NCBI RefSeq assembly: GCF_000350225.1
Contig: NW_005179312.1
Coordinates: 1 to 64,000 of the forward strand
Reading direction: 5' to 3'
DNA length: 64,000 nt
DNA from: Chondrus crispus
Lineage: Eukaryota; Rhodophyta; Florideophyceae; Gigartinales; Gigartinaceae
Positions 62,756 to 64,000 of this stretch are shown here, piece after piece (within the stretch, counting starts at the first letter, position 1; each line of letters starts with the position of its first letter). Below the pieces are notes generated by a model, which had not been told where the DNA came from, searched no databases, and saw nothing but the letters and a program-made list of their open reading frames with translations. Both the position numbers and the translations under genes were made by a program.

Positions 62756-62889
62756 TTACACGGCGGCACCCCATACGTGCTGGATTCGCGACATTGCTGT
62801 TGCCAATTTCTGACACAAGTTTTCGCGACGGCTGCGCACAGCCAATAAAATGCCAGTTGGCAAAATTTAATTTTTGCTGTGTGCGATTG

Positions 62890-63508
62890 TGTAGGATAAA
62901 CCCCCGGTCGCGGTGGGGGTTTAGCTAGGTTTGCGTAAGGCCTGTGTTAACGCGAGGAAGAAAAACACACAAACACTTGAACGAACGCGGGCGGTGGTAG
63001 CGTGGTAGAGTGGTGGGGAGCGGACGCGGACACGTAGGCGTTAGAGCGGATCGACGCACTCGACGCCCCGGGGCGGCGCTAGTTAGCGTTCTAGCGCCGA
63101 CGAGCGGAGGCGGATCCGGCTCGCTCGCGCGCGTGTCGCGACCGCTACCCGCGTTAATTCTTGGTTAACGCGCTTGCGTTAAGACAACGCGTTTAGAATA
63201 AGCGGACGGGGTTAGACCTGCGGCGGTGGATCTGGTACCGAGCCTGTGCTTGTCTTCCCCCTCCCTCCGCCGCCAGTCGCCCTGTCATTTAATATACAAG
63301 TAAATAATCTGTCATAACATACTACAGTATCTATCTAGGGGCCTACACGGTAAGTTCGCGCGCCGTACTCCGGATCGTCCCGCTGTACACGTGCACAGCG
63401 AGCAGCAAGCACGTACTTACAGCCGCGCGCGCACGCGCTGTAAAACGTGTCGTGAGTGTACAGTAGCCACCCCGCACGACTAAACTGCGTCCTCGCGATT
63501 ATGCTACA
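62890..63508 (-). repeat. 3' LTR of a third LTR element, minus orientation (619 bp)
   Basis: Ends are TGTAGGATAA and TTATGCTACA. The core matches the 637-bp LTRs at 36.8/44.8 kb (GTAGCGTGGTAGAG, CGACGCCCCGGGGCGGCGCTAG, GCGGAGGCGGATCCGGCTCGCTCGCG, TAGAATAAGCGG, TTTAATATACAAGT). A purine tract and hairpin right after 63508 place the body of the element to the right, beyond the window. Confidence 0.8.
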
Positions 63509-63545
63509 GAGCCCCCTTAAGGGTGAACGTCCGCGTTCACTCTTT
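63509..63545 (-). other. End-of-ORF, hairpin and polypurine module of the third element
   Basis: On the minus strand this reads ...GTGAACGCGGACGTTCAC, a stop TAA, then GGGGGCTC next to the LTR. The peptide end VNADVHP parallels VNAVVHA at 42.26 kb and VDADVHT at 37.48 kb, so all three are the end of one Pol lineage. Confidence 0.6.
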
Positions 63546-63595
63546 TGGTAGCAAGCCGGGGGGGTTCTAGTCCGCGACGGCGATTCAAGTCGTCA

Positions 63596-64000
63596 TGCAT
63601 ACACGTCACGCGTGCTGTTCCATTCGCGCGTTCACGCCTCTGTCAGCTATGCCGCCGGCCCTGCGTGGGACGCTCCAGCCTTGCGCCTCGAGCGTATTCG
63701 CTCTATCGAAGTCGTGTGCTTTGCCCGAGGTGGGGAACCTCTCGTTTGCGTCACCCAACTCTGGCAGGTCCTCTCCGTACTCAGAATCTCCATTCCCTCA
63801 CTCTTTCCGCCTTCTTCAAAAATTCGTTCGCGCGCCGTCCGGGCGACCTTCCTTCCTTCCCCCATGGCTTTTCTCAGTTCAACTTGATCGATCGGTTTTT
63901 CTCCCTTCACCCGTGTTCTCCGCACATCGAGGGGTCCCTTTCCTCCTCAGCATCGCCCCCCTCGTGCTCCGGTGCCAAGCCATTCGCGTTACTCGCGGTT
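63596..64000 (+). CDS. Open frame antisense to the third element, runs off the window
   Basis: From ATG 63596, 88 bp beyond the LTR, 135 codons stay open to the last base: MHTRHACCSIRAFTPLSAMPP..., NLSFASPNSGRSSPYSESPFPH, LQKFVRAPSGRPSFLPPWL, SVQLDRSVFLPSPVFSAHRG. The position and direction match the antisense ORFs of the elements at 37.7 and 61.2 kb. No sequence similarity to them is obvious to me. Two other frames are also partly open here, so this is tentative. Confidence 0.3.

Overview
This is a eukaryotic, repeat-dominated nuclear segment. I see no rRNA, tRNA, CRISPR array or bacterial-type operon. Nearly every protein I recognise belongs to a transposable element: one Ty1/copia element, two Ty3/gypsy elements (one a chromovirus), a DIRS-like tyrosine-recombinase retrotransposon, a non-autonomous chromodomain-bearing LTR element, a CMC/Plavaka-like DDE transposon, a tyrosine recombinase-RecQ helicase composite, and several small inverted-repeat elements. 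The mixture of DIRS, Plavaka-like and recombinase-RecQ elements fits a fungus or a red alga. A florideophyte red alga is my leading guess from the overall flavour, but the window holds no decisive host gene and I hold this loosely.

Layout. 1-2.6 kb: minus-strand copia element, cut by the window edge, with gag and pol in different frames. 2.8-3.6 kb: minus-strand gene for a small double C2H2 zinc-finger protein with DRDS repeats. 3.9-8.4 kb: plus-strand Ty3 element with a structured leader, truncated inside integrase. 8.4-12 kb: decayed DNA with relics of Cys-rich peptides and a Sel1-repeat gene. 12.0-16.5 kb: minus-strand zinc finger/tyrosine recombinase/RecQ composite, broken by frameshifts and stops. 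17-21.5 kb: a second zinc-finger relic, LTR-like relics, hairpins and a perfect palindrome. 21.8-26.2 kb: two divergent, unrecognised coding blocks. 28.2-29.1 kb: fragment of a GC3-rich, host-like gene. 29.5 kb: a stem-loop/TATA module like that at 4.0 kb. 30.1-30.7 kb: a MITE with 22-bp terminal inverted repeats and an ATT duplication. 31.2-35.2 kb: decayed Plavaka-like transposon.

35.9-49.0 kb is a nested locus. A DIRS-like element with split direct repeats (A1, B1, A2, B2) was split in gag by an 8.6-kb minus-strand LTR element (36823-45443; 637-bp LTRs; AACTC target duplication). The LTR element carries gag-like and chromodomain coding remnants, about 20 copies of a 60-bp hairpin repeat, and open frames antisense to it. 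50.4-62.0 kb is a complete but mutated chromovirus (659-bp LTRs; ATACG duplication) inserted in a minisatellite. It carries a 107-bp tandem array and antisense ORFs between pol and the 3' LTR. From 62.9 kb to the window end lies the 3' LTR and start of a third, minus-strand element related to the 36.8-kb one, again with an antisense open frame.

The most notable items are the recombinase-RecQ composite, the repeated pattern of antisense ORFs (with tandem arrays in two cases) in the 3' parts of LTR elements, the ATGA-coupled DIRS ORFs, and the unrecognised divergent pair at 21.8-26.2 kb.
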